Below are positions 24,026 through 37,114 of a stretch of 64,000 nucleotides of DNA, piece after piece. Both the position numbers and the translations under genes were made by a program. The first letter of the stretch is position 1, and the number at the start of each line of letters is the position of its first letter. The stretch is from Lepus europaeus (taxonomy: Eukaryota > Chordata > Mammalia > Lagomorpha > Leporidae). The notes beneath the pieces were generated by a model. The model made no database searches. It had not been told where the DNA came from and saw only the letters and a program-made list of their open reading frames with translations. The stretch covers positions 132,838,996-132,902,995 of the forward strand of contig NC_084829.1 in assembly GCF_033115175.1 (NCBI RefSeq), written 5' to 3'.

Positions 24026-24802
24026 GCTTATTTTTCCCTTTGTGTGTTGAGTGAACTTTCACCCAAATTCATAATATTCTGGTCAGGATTCCTTCTCCTT
24101 TGATTTACACATTCCTATCCTAGAAACCTGGGTTGAAAAAAAAAAAGTAAATCATTGGCAATTTGATTCTGTTACTTGAAACACATTTGCCTAATACTTG
24201 TTGTTGAAGAATAGCGAGCCTAGAAGGAGCTTTGTTTCCAAGTTCAGCTCAATAATTCAATTCAACAATTTTTTAAACTTCTATTTGGAGCTGGGCATTG
24301 TGCTATAAGTACAAAACTGAATTGTTAGGTTCAATTATATGAAACGGCTAGTTTCGTAGGTCAAGGTCAAATAACGACTTTTATTAACACATGCTTAATC
24401 TACGGAAACAGCTTGATCCCTAGGAAGCCTGAGTCTAGTGAGGAGGCTTACATTCTAAAGAGTAGTCTGAAATTACCAGCAAATTCAGAATTAAAACAGG
24501 TTAATTGGAAAAAAAAAAAAAGACTGATGTTTTAAATGTGCTCCTTGCACAGAATTAATACCCACTAGTGATTTTTTTTTTCAGGGTCATGCTTTACATA
24601 AGGTATTTGTTATTTTATAATTGATTATAATGAAAAGAAGCTTACATAATTTTATTTCCAGTTTGCAAAGCACTTCTACATCTATTTCATGCCTCACTTT
24701 ATCTAACATTTTATTTGACATCTACAATATGAACATCAATCCTTGTAAAGAAAACAGTATATGTATTATTAGTCCCAGCCCACTGGCAAGAAATTGAGGC
24801 TT
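24026..24802. other. TAAR1 5' flank, unassigned
   Basis: This side holds the TAAR1 promoter or any 5' non-coding exon. I cannot pick out a start site, and no TATA box at a convincing distance is visible. Confidence 0.4.
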
Positions 24803-24819
24803 ATAAAAACCATTGGTTT

Positions 24820-25173
24820 AGGGGCCAGTGCTGTGGCATAGTGGGTTAAGCCACTGCTTTCAGTGCCAGCATCCCATATGGGCGTTGGTTCAAGACTAGC
24901 TGCTCTACTTCTGAACCAGCTCTCTGCTATGGCCTGGGAAAGCAGTAGATGATGGCCCAAGTCCTTGGGCCCCTGCACCCATGAGGGAGACCTAGAAGAA
25001 GCTCCTGGCTCCTGGCTTTGGAACGGCGCAGCTCTGGCTGTTGCAGCCCATAGAGGAGTGAACCAGCAGATGGAAGACCTCTCTCTCTCTCTCTTCTTCT
25101 TCTTCTCTCTCTCTGCCTCTGCCCTTCTCTCTATATGTAACTCTGGCTTTCAAATAAATAAATAAATCTTTAA
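24820..25173 (+). mobile_element. CSINE with 17-bp duplication
   Basis: ATAAAAACCATTGGTTT at 24803-24819 and 25174-25190, perfect. Confidence 0.95.
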
Positions 25174-25590
25174 ATAAAAACCATTGGTTTTTAAAACTGG
25201 AATGTGATGTGAGGTCTCAACTATTTCCTTTTTTCGGGGGGGAAGAGAGATTTTGTTTTTTGCCTTTTGTTTTGCAAGTCCAGTTTTGTTTTTTGTTTTT
25301 GTTTTTTTTTTTTTTTTGCTCAAAAAGAACCAACCCAAGATCAATTAAGGAATACTAATCTTTGTATGGTCATATAATAATTTATGAAGGTTTAAATAAA
25401 GAAAGCTAGTAGTGAAACAATACTGTGGTCCCAGTTACTAAGAATTTTTTATATGTGGACAAAAGTGATGTGGGACGAAGGAAAGAAGATTGAGATGTGA
25501 ACACAGGGAGCTAAGCTTGGGCATGGGCTGTAGCCATGATAAGATACTTCTCTTTTTAAGTTCTGAAACCCATTAAAATTTATTTTTATG

Positions 25591-25938
25591 GGCCGGCGCC
25601 ACGGCTCATTTGGCTAATCCTCTGCCTACGGTGCCGGCACACCGGGTTCTAGTCCCGGTTGGGGCGCCGGTTCTGTCCTGGTTGCTCCTCTTCCAGTCCA
25701 GCTCTCTGCTGTGACCCAGGAAGGCAGTGGAGGATGGCCCAAGTGCTTGAGCCCTGCACCCACATGGGAGACCAAAAGGAAGCACTTGGCTCCTGGCTTC
25801 GGATCAGCGCAGGGCGTGCTGCAGCGGCCATTTTGGGGGGGTGAACCAACAGAAAGGAAGAACTTTCTCTCTGTCTCTCTCTCTCTCTCTCACTGTCTAA
25901 CTCTGCCTGTCAAAAAACCAAACCAAAACAAAACATAA
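25591..25938 (+). mobile_element. CSINE, young GC-rich type
   Basis: GGCCGGCGCCACGGCTCATT head; duplication AAAATTTATTTTTATG / AAAATTTATTTTCATG at 25575 and 25939 (one mismatch). Confidence 0.95.
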
Positions 25939-26154
25939 AAAATTTATTTTCATGAAATCTTAATTCATATAATAGGTAAAAAGAAAATCTTGTTAAAAAG
26001 AGATGGCCCCTTCTGCAACACTGCTCTTCTCACACCTCACTGGACTCAGTTTGAAAGTGACTTGTTTTTTCTAATACAATTACAGAATTCTGAGCTAAAT
26101 TTTATAATTTGTAGTTATGTGTAGTGTATTATCCTGCTCCATTGCTCTATTATT

Positions 26155-26235
26155 CTCATATATGTATATATTCATATATATATGAATATATACACATATA
26201 TGTATATACTTATGTATATATGTATATACTTAAAT
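26155..26235. repeat. AT-rich TATATG/ATATAC microsatellite
   Basis: Interrupted runs of ATATATG and GTATATAC. Confidence 0.8.
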
Positions 26236-26321
26236 AGAGAATGTTTGAAGGAAGAAAGTAAATTTCTGGCATTCAATGAAGCTCCACAGCCTATCTCTAT
26301 GTTATAAAAATGCTAGAAATT

Positions 26322-26647
26322 AGGCCGGCGCCGTGGCTCAATAGGCTAATCCTCCACCTTGCGGTGCCGGCACACCGGGTTCTAGTCCCGGTCGGGGCAC
26401 CGAATTCTATCCCGGTTGCCCCTCTTCCAGGCCAGCTCTCTACTGTGGCCCGGGAGTACAGTGGAGGATGGCCCAAGTGCTTGGGCCCTGCACCCCATGG
26501 GAGACCAGGATAAGCGCCTGGCTGCTGCCTTCGGATCAGCGTGGTGCACCAGCAGCGGCAGCCATTGGAGGGTGAACCAACGGCAAAAGGAAGATCTTTC
26601 TTTATGTCTCTCTCTCTCTCACTGTCCACTCTGCCTGTCAAAAAAAA
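26322..26647 (+). mobile_element. CSINE, young GC-rich type
   Basis: Perfect 16-bp duplication AAAAATGCTAGAAATT at 26306-26321 and 26648-26663. Confidence 0.96.
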
Positions 26648-26663
26648 AAAAATGCTAGAAATT

Positions 26664-27499
26664 GACAATTCTTAGAATTCCAAGAGTCAATCTTCATTTA
26701 TTTCTCTTTGCCTCCCTTCTGTGCATATGGTATAGATTTGAAACATTCAGAAATCTAAATTTACTCCAACTAGAATGGAAAGAATAAAATCTTTAAGTAA
26801 TAAAATGTATATTTTAATAGACTTGAGCCACCTCACCCCAATACCCTTCCATCTTCTATCCCTGAGAAGAAACATTCATACCATTAAATGTTCATGATTT
26901 ATTTCAATATACATATAGGCCTATTCCATAACAGATCAAACAATAAGCTAATGTTATATTAGGTTAGTAGAACAAAGCAATATTTGAACTATAGTTAAAA
27001 TTTCACTTTTTTTTTTTACAGTTATGGGTATTTTACTATAAGATTTTAGTCTGCATTGAACTAATCTGCTTCATTTAGTTTATAAATCTACTTAGACTTT
27101 TTTCCTTATTATTTCCCCTTTTTCTTTCTTTTAACTCACACTGTCAACATCTGAAAGGACTCAAGCAACATACAAAATCACTGTTTAGAAGTGTTTGCTA
27201 ATCACTGACTGTCAAATATTCCTACTTCATGTAATATTAGTACTCTGAGTAAAAACTAGGATCCAAAAAAAAGTAATGGCTGGAAATAAAACAAAATAAA
27301 TCACCTAATGTTAGGAGAAGAAATTCACAGATGAAAGTCATTTCACAACTTCATATGCCTTATTCTTTTGTGGATGTAAAATGTTCAATCAATTTCAAAA
27401 TAAGAACCAAAATGACTCAAAGCCTTCTATAAACTCATATTTACGCATATTGGTTTCAGAGAAATGGAGCCTTAATCACAGTGTATTAAAATTGTTGAT
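26664..27499. other. Unassigned AT-rich intergenic DNA
   Basis: No gene or named repeat seen. Confidence 0.5.
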
Positions 27500-27848
27500 A
27501 TGGGAGTGGGCATTTAGCCTAGCAGTTAAGAAGCCTGCATACCACATCAGAGCACATTCTTGTGATTCTCCACTCTGGTGCCTGACTCCAGCTTCCTGCC
27601 AGTGCAGACCGCAGGCAGCAGCAGTGACTGACCATGTGACAGGTCAAGTAATTGTATCTCTGCCACCCTTGGGTATGCGTGAAGGACAGGGATGGAGGGT
27701 CTGGATTGAATTCCTGGCTCCTTGCTTCAATTCTGGCCCAGGCCAACTATTATGAGCATTTGGGGAGTGAGTCAGTGGGTGGGGGCTCTTTCTGTCTTTT
27801 TCTCTCTCTCTCTCTCTTATTTTCTCAAATAAGTCACTTATCAAAAAT
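27500..27848 (+). mobile_element. Old CSINE
   Basis: GGGCATTTAGCCTAGCAGTT head; CT tract at 27800-27818. Confidence 0.82.
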
Positions 27849-27856
27849 ATGCTGAG

Positions 27857-28111
27857 AGGCCAGCAATGCAGCATAGTGGGTAAAGCTCTGAGTACAACAC
27901 CAGCATCCCACATGGGTGCCAGTTTGTGTCCTGGCTGCTTGACTTCTGGTCCAGTTCTCTGTAAATAGCCTGAGAAAACAGGAAAAGATGAGCAAAGTGC
28001 TTGGGCCCTTGAAGCCATGTGGGAGATCTGGATGAAGCTCCAGGCTCCTTGGCTTCAACTTGGCCCAGCCTTAGCCATTGCTGCCATATAGGTAGTGAAC
28101 CAGTGGATAGA

Positions 28112-28150
<39 letters not shown>

Positions 28151-28203
28151 AAACTATCTCCGAAACTCTGATTTTCAAATATATAATTAAATCTTTTTAA
28201 GAA
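27857..28203 (+). mobile_element. CSINE directly behind an older one
   Basis: GGCCAGCAATGCAGCATAGT head; (CT)n at 28115-28148. Flanks AAAAATATGCTGA / AAAAATATTGACT. Confidence 0.88.
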
Positions 28204-29079
28204 AAGTAAAAATATTGACTATATTAATGCTATTTTGCTAGAATAATTTGCTCAGATTAAGGAATATTGAACATTACTGTGTGCATATGCATTTTAGTGC
28301 TATCATTTGTTTTTAAATAGTTTTAGTTGTTTAAATAAGCGCTTTATGATGCTATTAAGAGTTGAATTCTTATTTAAGGGCCTGGCAAAATAGTCTGTGG
28401 TGTTTTTGGGTTTTTTCCTCCTCATTTTAAGGATTTGAACTAAATAGACATAATTATTAGCCTTATATACAAATCACTGAGTTGAAGAGAAATAGTAATA
28501 TAGAAAGTTAACAAATTTCTGCTTCATTACCTAGCAAAGCCAACAGGTCTGTGAAAACAATCTAATCATCTAATGTTTAAAATTGCATAGGAATTAAAAG
28601 TATGTTGGTATAAGTTATTTGAGATAAATCTGTGTAGTAGGACAGGAGCTCATTGGTAAAGTGATCCAACTTCCCAACAGAAGGTCATCAACACTAAACC
28701 CATCATCCCTTTTGCCACTGGTTTCATGACCCATCTCTAACTGATTAGACTTTCAAACCCATCCTGCTCTTAATTGAACTTATTTCCCACTCTACTATTA
28801 CAAAATTCTTCCAAGTGTGCACCCTGGAACCCATGGGCATCATTCTGCCTCCTAGAATTCTTATCTTTAAATGCTTTCCCCTCTTGGTTCTCACTGAAAC
28901 TCTCTCCCCTAAGATACCTCTTCCCCTGCAGTTTCAGCTCTGGTGGCTGCTGTCTTCTATACTTCCCATACACTCTTTCATACTGTATTACCTGGAGGAA
29001 GGGTAAGTGTCCTCTTGAACCCTTTGCCATTGCAGATCATTGTTCCTCCCTCCTTCCTCACTTCCAACCCCTTGCAAGC
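28204..29079. other. Unassigned intergenic DNA
   Basis: Overlapping open frames on both strands at 28770-29085, with no domain recognised. Non-coding is the most likely reading. Confidence 0.45.
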
Positions 29080-29222
29080 ATTTGAGCATCTTCCACTGCT
29101 TTCTCAGGCCATTAGCAGAGAGGTGGCTCGGAAGAGGAGCAGCTGTGACATGAATCAGTGCCCATATGGGATGCTTGTGCAGCAGGCGGAGGCTAAGCCT
29201 ACTATGCCACAGTACCGGCCCC
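29080..29222 (-). mobile_element. CSINE fragment, antisense
   Basis: Head half only, ending CACAGTACCGGCCCC; sits in the left part of the MITE copy that follows. Confidence 0.85.
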
Positions 29223-29329
29223 TCATACAGTTTTTAAAAGATAAAATTTATTTTGGTACAGGAAGAAAATTGTAATTCTTGCATATTACATTCATAATAA
29301 GGATTTTCCATGAATTTTTTGAAGACTTC
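29223..29329 (+). mobile_element. Right half of the palindromic MITE
   Basis: TTTTAAAAGATAAAATTTAT to CCATGAATTTTTTGAAGAC; same family as 22514-22932. Confidence 0.6.
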
Positions 29330-30611
29330 TCATATATAAAAGGTCAGTGGCAGAAAAAATATTCCCAGTATCAATACCATGATCTGGCAGCCCTGTGACC
29401 TGATCAGAAGTGTGAACTCATTTTAGGAATGTGCCAGCATTTTTTTTTCACTAAATAATACTTGTGCAAATACCATTTTAGTCCTTTAGTATATAGTAAC
29501 AATAAGATACATTTTTATTTAAAACCTCTATGAAGCCCTTTTATTTTACATTACAACCAGCCAGTATATATGACATGAAGTCTCCTTAATTTACAAAGGA
29601 AGAGATTAAGGAAAATTTCAGCATTCTAAATTTTCTAGTATTCTATAGATGAATTCTTAATAAGAAATATTTTTAAAAAGCAGCCATAAAGCTATTTAAC
29701 TTTTTTTAAGCATCCCCTACTAAAGTGGTAAGTAACCAAATTATAGGAACCTTAACATTCACACTAAGTAATCCTAAGGGTTAATATATGAATAAGTATC
29801 AAACCATTAATAAGTCTCATTACCATCAGTATTCTCCTTGAATACTATGCCAGGCCTCCAGGTAAATCTGTAGGATTTCATGTGGTTGTTCAGTGTATTC
29901 AAACCTACCTTGTTAGGTAAGAGTAAGCAGTGACCATAGCCAGTAAATGAGCCAGCAGCAGAAACACATTTGGGATCGAACACTCTGCACCTTTCTCCTG
30001 TATACCTGCAGCCAGCTGGAGTTTGTTGCTATGCTATTACAAGTCACAGTTAACATAGACAGAATGACGCAAATATTAAAATCTGAGAAAGATAAGCTGA
30101 TAATAAATCTTTCTGAAACAAGTCACTAGCATGTTATTGAGAAATATTGCTTTCACTCTAAATCATCATCAGGAAGCTAGCAGTGAGCCAGCTAAATAGA
30201 GAAGGTAAATATTATGATGACTGTAAAAATAATTCCCAGAATAGGCCACCTGTAACCATAATCATGAGTGTTAGCAGTGTACAAATGAAACCACATGTTC
30301 ATTAAAACTGCCTTAAGTGTTGATGGATTGAAAGTAAAGTATTCCTCCATTAGACCTCTGTACAAAGGGAAATAAAAAACATTTTTAAAAATTCACTTTC
30401 AAAATGGATTACTCATCCACCAAATTAATATTTTTAAAAGTTAGAATTATTTAAACTTAATAAGATACTATAGTTGAAAAATACTTTATCACATACATGT
30501 ACAATTATTGTGTCAGTTGAATTTAATTTTGAAAAAAACAGAAAATACTGAATCACATTAGTTTGCAAACTTTTTAAATATTACAACCTATAGGAGACAA
30601 TATAGTTTTCA
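29330..30611. other. Unassigned intergenic DNA
   Basis: AT-rich, free of recognisable repeats, with a less AT-rich patch at about 29870-30330. No coding signal. Confidence 0.5.
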
Positions 30612-30918
30612 AAGATTTATTTATTTAGGGAGGGTAGGAAGGGAGAGAGAGAGACAGCCTTCCATCTGCGGGTTCACTCCCCAGATGACCTCAATGACCA
30701 GAGCTGGTCCAGGCTGAGACCAGGAGCCTAGAACTCCATCCTGGTCTCACACATGTGTGGCAGGAACCCAACTACTTGGGCCATCTTCTGCGCTTTCCCA
30801 GGCTCATTAGCAGGAAGCTGGATCAGACACAGAGCAGGCAGGAGTCCAACTGATACTCTGATATGGGATGCAAACATCAAGCAACTGCTTAATCCACTAC
30901 ACCACAAAGTGGACTCCA
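30612..30918 (-). mobile_element. CSINE, antisense
   Basis: AAAGATTTATTTATTTAGGG start, CTTCCATCTGCGGGTTCACT, and a head-side end at CACTACACCACAAAGTGGAC. Confidence 0.85.
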
Positions 30919-31080
30919 AAATACTCTTAATATCCTGACTCAATACACATACAGGTATATTCATAAGAAAAGCGAATTTTTCATTGAAAATATCCTAAAT
31001 ATCCTTACTTTTTAAAATTCATTCCATTTTCTATTTTACTCTATTTTTAAATGAATGATATTTACAAACCAGTAGTATTT

Positions 31081-32269
31081 TTTTATTTTTTAACTTTTAT
31101 TTAATGAATATAAATTTCCAAAGTACAGCTTATGGGTTACAATGGCTCCCCCCACCCCCATAACTTCCCTCCCACCCGCAACCCTCCCCTTTCCCGCTCC
31201 CTCTCCCCTTCCATTCACATCAAGATTCATTTTCAATTCTCTTTATATACAGAAGATCAGTTTAGTATATATTAAGTAAAGATTTCAACAGTTTGCCCCC
31301 ACATAACAACACAAAGTGAAAAAATACTGTTGGAGTACTAGTTATAGCATTAAATAACAGTGTACAGTGCATTAAAGACAGAGATCCTATATGATATTTT
31401 TTAAAAACTAATTTTCTATGCAATTTCCAATTTAACACCAGGTTTTTCTTTTTTTTATTTCCAATTATCTTTATATACAGAAGATCGATTCAGTATATAC
31501 TAAGTAAAGATTTGCACCCACACAGAAACACAAAGTGTAAAAATACTGTTTCAGTACTAGTTATAGTATCACTTCACATTAGACAACACATTAAGGACAG
31601 ATCCCACATGAGATGTAAGTACACAGTGACTCCTGTTGTGGACTTAACAATTTGACACTCTTGTTTATGGCATCAGTAATCTCCCTAGGCTCTAGTCATG
31701 AGTTGCCAAGGCTATGGAAGCCTGTGAATTAAGCCAGTCCCAAAAGACAAATATCATTTGTTTTCCCTGATCGGTGACAACTGACTGAGCAGCAAAGGGG
31801 AAACCTGTTGAAGTGAAATGGACACTGTAAGAAACAATGACCTGATCAGCTCTTGTCCTGACTCTAGATGTACAATGTAATACTTTATCCTTTTTAGTAT
31901 TTGTTGTTGTTGTTGTTCTAGTACTAGTGGTTGAACTCTGTAATTAACACACAATTATTCTTAGGTGTTTAAATTTTAACTGAAAAGTGATCCCTGTTAA
32001 ATATAAGAGTGGGGATAAGAGAGGGAGGAGAGGTACAATTTGGGACATGCTCAATCGGACTTGCCCCAAATGGTGGAGTTAGAAACGTGCCAGGGGATTC
32101 CAATACAATCCCATCAAGGTGGCATGTACCAATGCCATCTCACTAGTTCAGGTGATCACTTTCAGTTCACAATTGATCACACTGATAGGTCTAAGAGTCA
32201 AAGGGATCACACAAACAAGACAAGTGTCTGCTAATACTAACTGATAGAATCAAAAAGGGAGAGAATGAT
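31081..32269 (-). mobile_element. L1 with 5' inversion (twin-priming product)
   Basis: 31081 to about 31724 is L1 3' UTR in minus orientation. From about 31725 (GTGAATTAAGCCAGTCCCAA) to 32269 an upstream L1 segment runs in plus orientation. Duplication CCAGTAGTATT at 31069-31079 and 32270-32280 brackets both parts. Confidence 0.9.
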
Positions 32270-32609
32270 CCAGTAGTATTATTAATTGTAATTAGAAAAG
32301 CATTTCATTTGAAGTTTTACAGTCAAACATTTTTATCATGTTAATTTTTTAGTTCTTATACGTAAAATTTGTAAAATGATCTTCTTCCGCATGGAGCCAG
32401 AGTCTTCAATATTGAATAATAAATAACTAAGCAAGTCATTTCTCATCTATTTCTTCTGTCTTTCTGCAAGAGGAAATAAGAAGATCTTCATGCTAGATTA
32501 TCAGTCCCAATATATACCCTTGTCTTTGTTTCATTGAAGTTAGAAGACACGTTCTTGTTCTTTGAACTTGAGATTTGCCATCTGACTTGTTTTGGAGACA
32601 AGAATTCAT

Positions 32610-35600
32610 TTTTTTGACCCGGCTTATATTTTTATTTATTTTCCAAAAGAAACCTTTTAATCAATGAATAAAAATTTCATAAGTACAACTTTAGCAATAT
32701 AGTTATTCTTCCCTCCATACCCACCCATCCACCCACACTCCCATACCACCTCCTCCTCCCTCTCCCATTCCCAGTCCCATTCTCCACTAAGATTCATTTT
32801 TGATTAACTTTGTACACAGAAGACCAACTCTATGCTAAGTAAAGATTTCAACAACTTGCACACACACACACACACACAATACTGCCTGAGAACAAGTTTT
32901 ACAGTTAACTCTCATAATGCAACTCTTGGAGGACAGAGGTCCTGCATGGGAAGTTAGTGCACAGTGACTCCTGTTGTTAATTTAACAATTAACACTCTTA
33001 TGTATGACGTTAGAGATCACCCAAGGCTCTTGACATGAGCTGCCTAGGCTATAGAAGCCTTTTGAATCAATACTTAGACAAGACCATAAGCAAAGTGGAA
33101 GTTCTCTCCTCCCTTCAGAGAAAAGTACATCCTTCTTCGATGGCCACTTCTTTCCACTGGGGTCTCACTCACAGAGATCTTTCACATGGAACATTTTTTT
33201 TTTTGCCACAGTGTCTTGGCTTTCCATGCCTGAAATGCTCTCATGGGTTTTGCAGCCAGATCAGAATGTTTTAACAGCTGATTCTGAGGTCAAAGTGCTA
33301 CTTAAAGCAATGGTCATTGTATGAGTTTGCAGTTTGGACGGCTTCCCATGTTGGAACATTTTCTCCTTTTTAATTCTATTATTATCACCAGACACTTGAT
33401 CCTGTTTATATGATCACTTTAACACTTAATCTTATCTATATGTTCACTTTAACACTTAAAATGATCACTTTAACACTTAAGATGGCATTTTTACCACCCA
33501 GCTTAATGGGATGTAGAGTCTATGGCAAGCTTTTAAACTGTATACTTAGAAGTAAGTCTGTAGTAATGTGTTCAAAACTATACAGCTTTACAGTTACAAA
33601 CTTCTTCCTCCTCTTATTCCCATTCTTCTTTTTTAATGAGATTCATCTTCAATTGACTTTATACACATGATTAACTCTATGTTAAGTAAAGAGTTAAATA
33701 AATATGAAGAGAAAAGGAAAAAAAGCAAAAAGAATTGTTTCATGACAGTCAAGTCATCATGAAAAATATATAGTATTTGTCTCTTTGCAACTGGCTTATT
33801 TCACTAAGTAGGATGTTCTCCAGATTCATCCATTTTGTTGCAAATGACCGGATTTCATTTATTTTTTACCACTGTGTAGTATTCCATAGTGAATATGTCC
33901 CCTAATTTCTTTATTCAGTCTTCGGTTGACAGGCATTTAAGTCGATTCCATGTCTTAGCTCTTGTGAATTGAACTGCAATAAACATGGAGGTGCAGATAG
34001 CTTTTTATTTGCTGATTTCATTTCTCTTGGGTAAATTCCCAAGAGTGGGATGGCTGGGTCATACGGTAGGTCTCAGAATTCTGAATTATCTCCACACTGT
34101 CTTCCATAGTGGATTCACCAGTTTACGGTCCCACCAACAGTAAATTAGGGTGACTTTTTCCCCACATCCTCTCAAGCCTTTGTTGTTTATTGATTTCTGT
34201 ATGTGAGCCATTCTAACTGGGGTGAGGTGAAATCTCATTGTGGTTTTGATTTGCGTTTCCCTGAAGGCTAGTGATCCTAAACATTTTTTCATGTATTTGT
34301 TGGCCATTTGGATTTCCTCTTTTGAAAAATGTCTGTTTAAGTCCTTTGCGTATTTCTTAACTGCATTGTTTGTTTTATTGTTGTGGAGTTTCTTGATCTC
34401 TTTGTATATTCTAGTTATTAATCCTTTATCAGTTGCATAGTCTGCAAATAATTTCTCCCAATCTGTCAGCTACCTCTTCACTTTCCTGAGTGTTTCTTTT
34501 GAAGCACAGAAATTTCTCAATTTGATGTAATTCCATTTGTTAATTTTGGCTTTGATTGCCAGTGCTTTTGGGGTCTTTTCCAAAAACTCTATTTCTGTGC
34601 CAGTGTCTTGCAGGGTTTCCCCAATGTTCACCAATAATTTGATGGTGATTGTGTTGGATCACAGATTTAGATTTTTAATCTATGTTGAGTGGACTTTTGT
34701 GTAAGGTGTAAGGTAGGAGTCTTGCTTCATACTTCTGTATGTGGAAATCCAGTTTTCCCAGCACCATTTGTTGAATAGACTGTCCTTGCTCCAGGGATTG
34801 GTTTTACCTCCTTGGTCGAATTTAAGTTGGGTGTAGATGTTTGGATTGATTTCTGGCATTTCTATTCTGCTCCATTGGTCTATCCATCTATTTTTGTACT
34901 GGTACCAGACTGTTTTGATTATAACTGCCTTGTGGTATGTCTTGAAACCTGGTATTGTGATTCCTCCAGCTTTGTTTTTGTTGTATAAGATTGTTTTAGC
35001 TATTCAAGGTCTCCTGTGTTTTTATATGAACTTCAGCATCATTTTTTCTATATCTGAGAAGAGTGTCATTGGTATTTTTATTGGTATCGCATTGAATCTG
35101 CAAATTGCTTTTGGAAGAATGGACATATTGATGATGTTGATTGTTCCAATCCATGATCATGGAAGATTTTTTCATTTTTTTGCATCTTCTATTTCTTTCT
35201 TTAATGTTTTGTAATTCTCATTGTAGACATCTTTGACATCTTTGGTTAAATTATTTCAAGGTATTTGATTTTTTGTAGCTATTGTGAATGGGATTGATCT
35301 TAAAAGTTCATTCTCAGCCTTGGCACTGCTTGTGTATACAAAGACTATTGTCTTTTGTGTGTTGATGTTATATCCTGCTACTTTACCAAACTCTTCTTTG
35401 AATTCTAATAGACTCTTAGTGGAATCTTTCAGATCCTCTATATATAGAATCATGTCATCTGCAAAGAGGGATAGTTTGACTTCTTCCCTCCCTATTTGTA
35501 TCCCTTTCTTTTTCTGGCCTGATAGCTCTGGCTAAAATTTCCAGGACTATATTGAATAGCAATGGTGAGAGTGGGCATCCTTGTCTAGTTCCAGATCTTA

Positions 35601-35967
35601 GTGGCAAATCTTTCAACTTTTCCCCATTCAGTAAGATGTTGGCTGTGAGTTTCTAATAGACTGCCTTGATTATGTTGAGAGATGTTCCTTCTACCCTATT
35701 TGTTTAGAATTTCATCATGAAAGGATATTGTACTTTAACAAATGTTTTATCTGCATCAATTGAGATATCATATGATTTTTGTTCTTAAGTTTGTTAATGT
35801 AATGTATCACATTGATTGATTTGCAAATGTTGAACTATCCTTTCATACCAAGGATAAATCCCACTTGGTCTGGGTGAATGATCTTTCTGATGTATTGTTA
35901 GATTCAATTGGCTGGAATTTTGTTGGATATTTTGTGTCTATGTTCATCAGGGAAATTGTGGACGAAA
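32610..35967 (-). mobile_element. Antisense L1, 3' UTR plus C-terminal part of ORF2 (~3.3 kb)
   Basis: The 3' UTR at about 32640-33660 matches 10640-12010. ORF2 follows in reverse, with complement blocks such as CCCAGCACCATTTGTTGAAT and CCTTGTCTAGTTCCAGATCT, and ends near GAACATAGACACAAAATATC in reverse. Stops and shifts throughout, so inactive. Confidence 0.92.
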
Positions 35968-36139
35968 GAATTCTGACTAGACAAAAGACTGTGCCAACTC
36001 CAAATCTAACCCTTAAGAGAACTCACGTGGTAGTGAGTGCTTTCTATGCCATTATTATGAAGAGAACATGCCTCTGCCACCCATTTGTCCAAGGAGGATG
36101 AAAGATACATAGGACAGGATACAGACTTGAAGACAGACA

Positions 36140-36465
36140 GCATGTGGCTAGTATTGTGGCACAATGTCTTAAGCTGCTTACATTGCCAGCATATCGCTTC
36201 AGGCTGCCTTTTGGATAACAGGCTACTCCACTTCTTATCCAATTTCCTATAATAATTTTGAGATGAGAGTAGCTGATGGCTCAAGTACTTGGGTTCCTCT
36301 GACCCATGTGGGAGATCAGGATGGCATTCCTGGCTCCTGGTTTTGGCCTGGCACAGACTTGGCTGTTGTAGCTATTTAGCGAGTGGACCAGCAGATGGAA
36401 GATTCATTCTCTCTCTCTCTCTGTCTCTCTCTCTCTCTCTTCCTTTCAAGTAAATAAGTTTTAAA
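36140..36465 (+). mobile_element. Old CSINE
   Basis: GGCTAGTATTGTGGCACAAT head, CCATGTGGGAGATCAGGATG, CT tract 36409-36441. Confidence 0.82.
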
Positions 36466-36521
36466 AGGGGGAGGGGGATAAATACCCTTTTTGTTCTTTA
36501 TCCTCTTCCCAACTGTATGAC

Positions 36522-36775
36522 TTTCTAGGGCTGACATAACAAAAAAACCAGACTGAATGAGTTAAATAACAGAAATTTATTTTTTACACTTGTAGAGACT
36601 AGAAGTCCAAGATGGTGCTAGAAAGCTTGGGTTTTCCTGATCCTCTCTCCACGGCTTGCATATCCTTCACATCCGTTGTGACTCTGTATATCTGAATTTC
36701 CTCTTCTCACAAGGACACCAGCACAGGTGAGCATAACCAAGTATCACTTGTCTGGGTCAAAGGGTTTACATTATA
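36522..36775 (-). mobile_element. MaLR-type LTR fragment, antisense
   Basis: ACAGAAATTTATTTTTTACA, then GACTAGAAGTCCAAGATGGT and TCTTCTCACAAGGACACCAG, the reverse of MST/MLT-like LTRs. Confidence 0.55.
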
Positions 36776-36824
36776 ACCATGAACTGCCATCAGATTTAAG
36801 TTAGTTTGTTTTTTCTTTTTTTTT

Positions 36825-37070
36825 AAGATTCTATTTATTTATTTTACAGGTAGAGTTACAGACAGTGAGAAAGAGAGACAGAGAGAAAGGTCTTCCATCC
36901 ATTGGTGCACTCCCCAAGTGGCTGCAATGGCCAGAGCTGCGCCGATCCGAAGCCAGGAGCCAGGAGTTTCCTCCGGGTCTCCCATGCGGGTGCAGGGGCC
37001 CAAGCACCTGGGCCATCCTCCACTGCTTCCCAGACCACAGCAAAGAGCTGGACTGGAAAAGGAGCAACCA
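36825..37070 (-). mobile_element. CSINE, head-truncated, antisense
   Basis: Tail, CT region and body to GACTGGAAAAGGAGCAACCA; the tRNA-like head is missing. Confidence 0.88.
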
Positions 37071-37114
37071 GCGTTTCCCTGGTAGGGATCAAAGTAGTTA
37101 AGACATCACTTGTG

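Noticed and set aside
25591-25700. tRNA-like head of a CSINE as a possible tRNA gene
   Set aside because: The head is a degenerate tRNA-derived SINE promoter repeated dozens of times; no acceptor stem or intact cloverleaf.
28770-29085. Overlapping open frames on both strands, the longest 103 codons
   Set aside because: No domain and no splice or poly-A context; the right end enters a SINE fragment.
34837-35214. 125-codon plus-strand frame rich in Phe/Ile/Leu, resembling a membrane protein
   Set aside because: It is the reverse complement of L1 ORF2; the hydrophobicity comes from A-rich L1 coding sequence read backwards.
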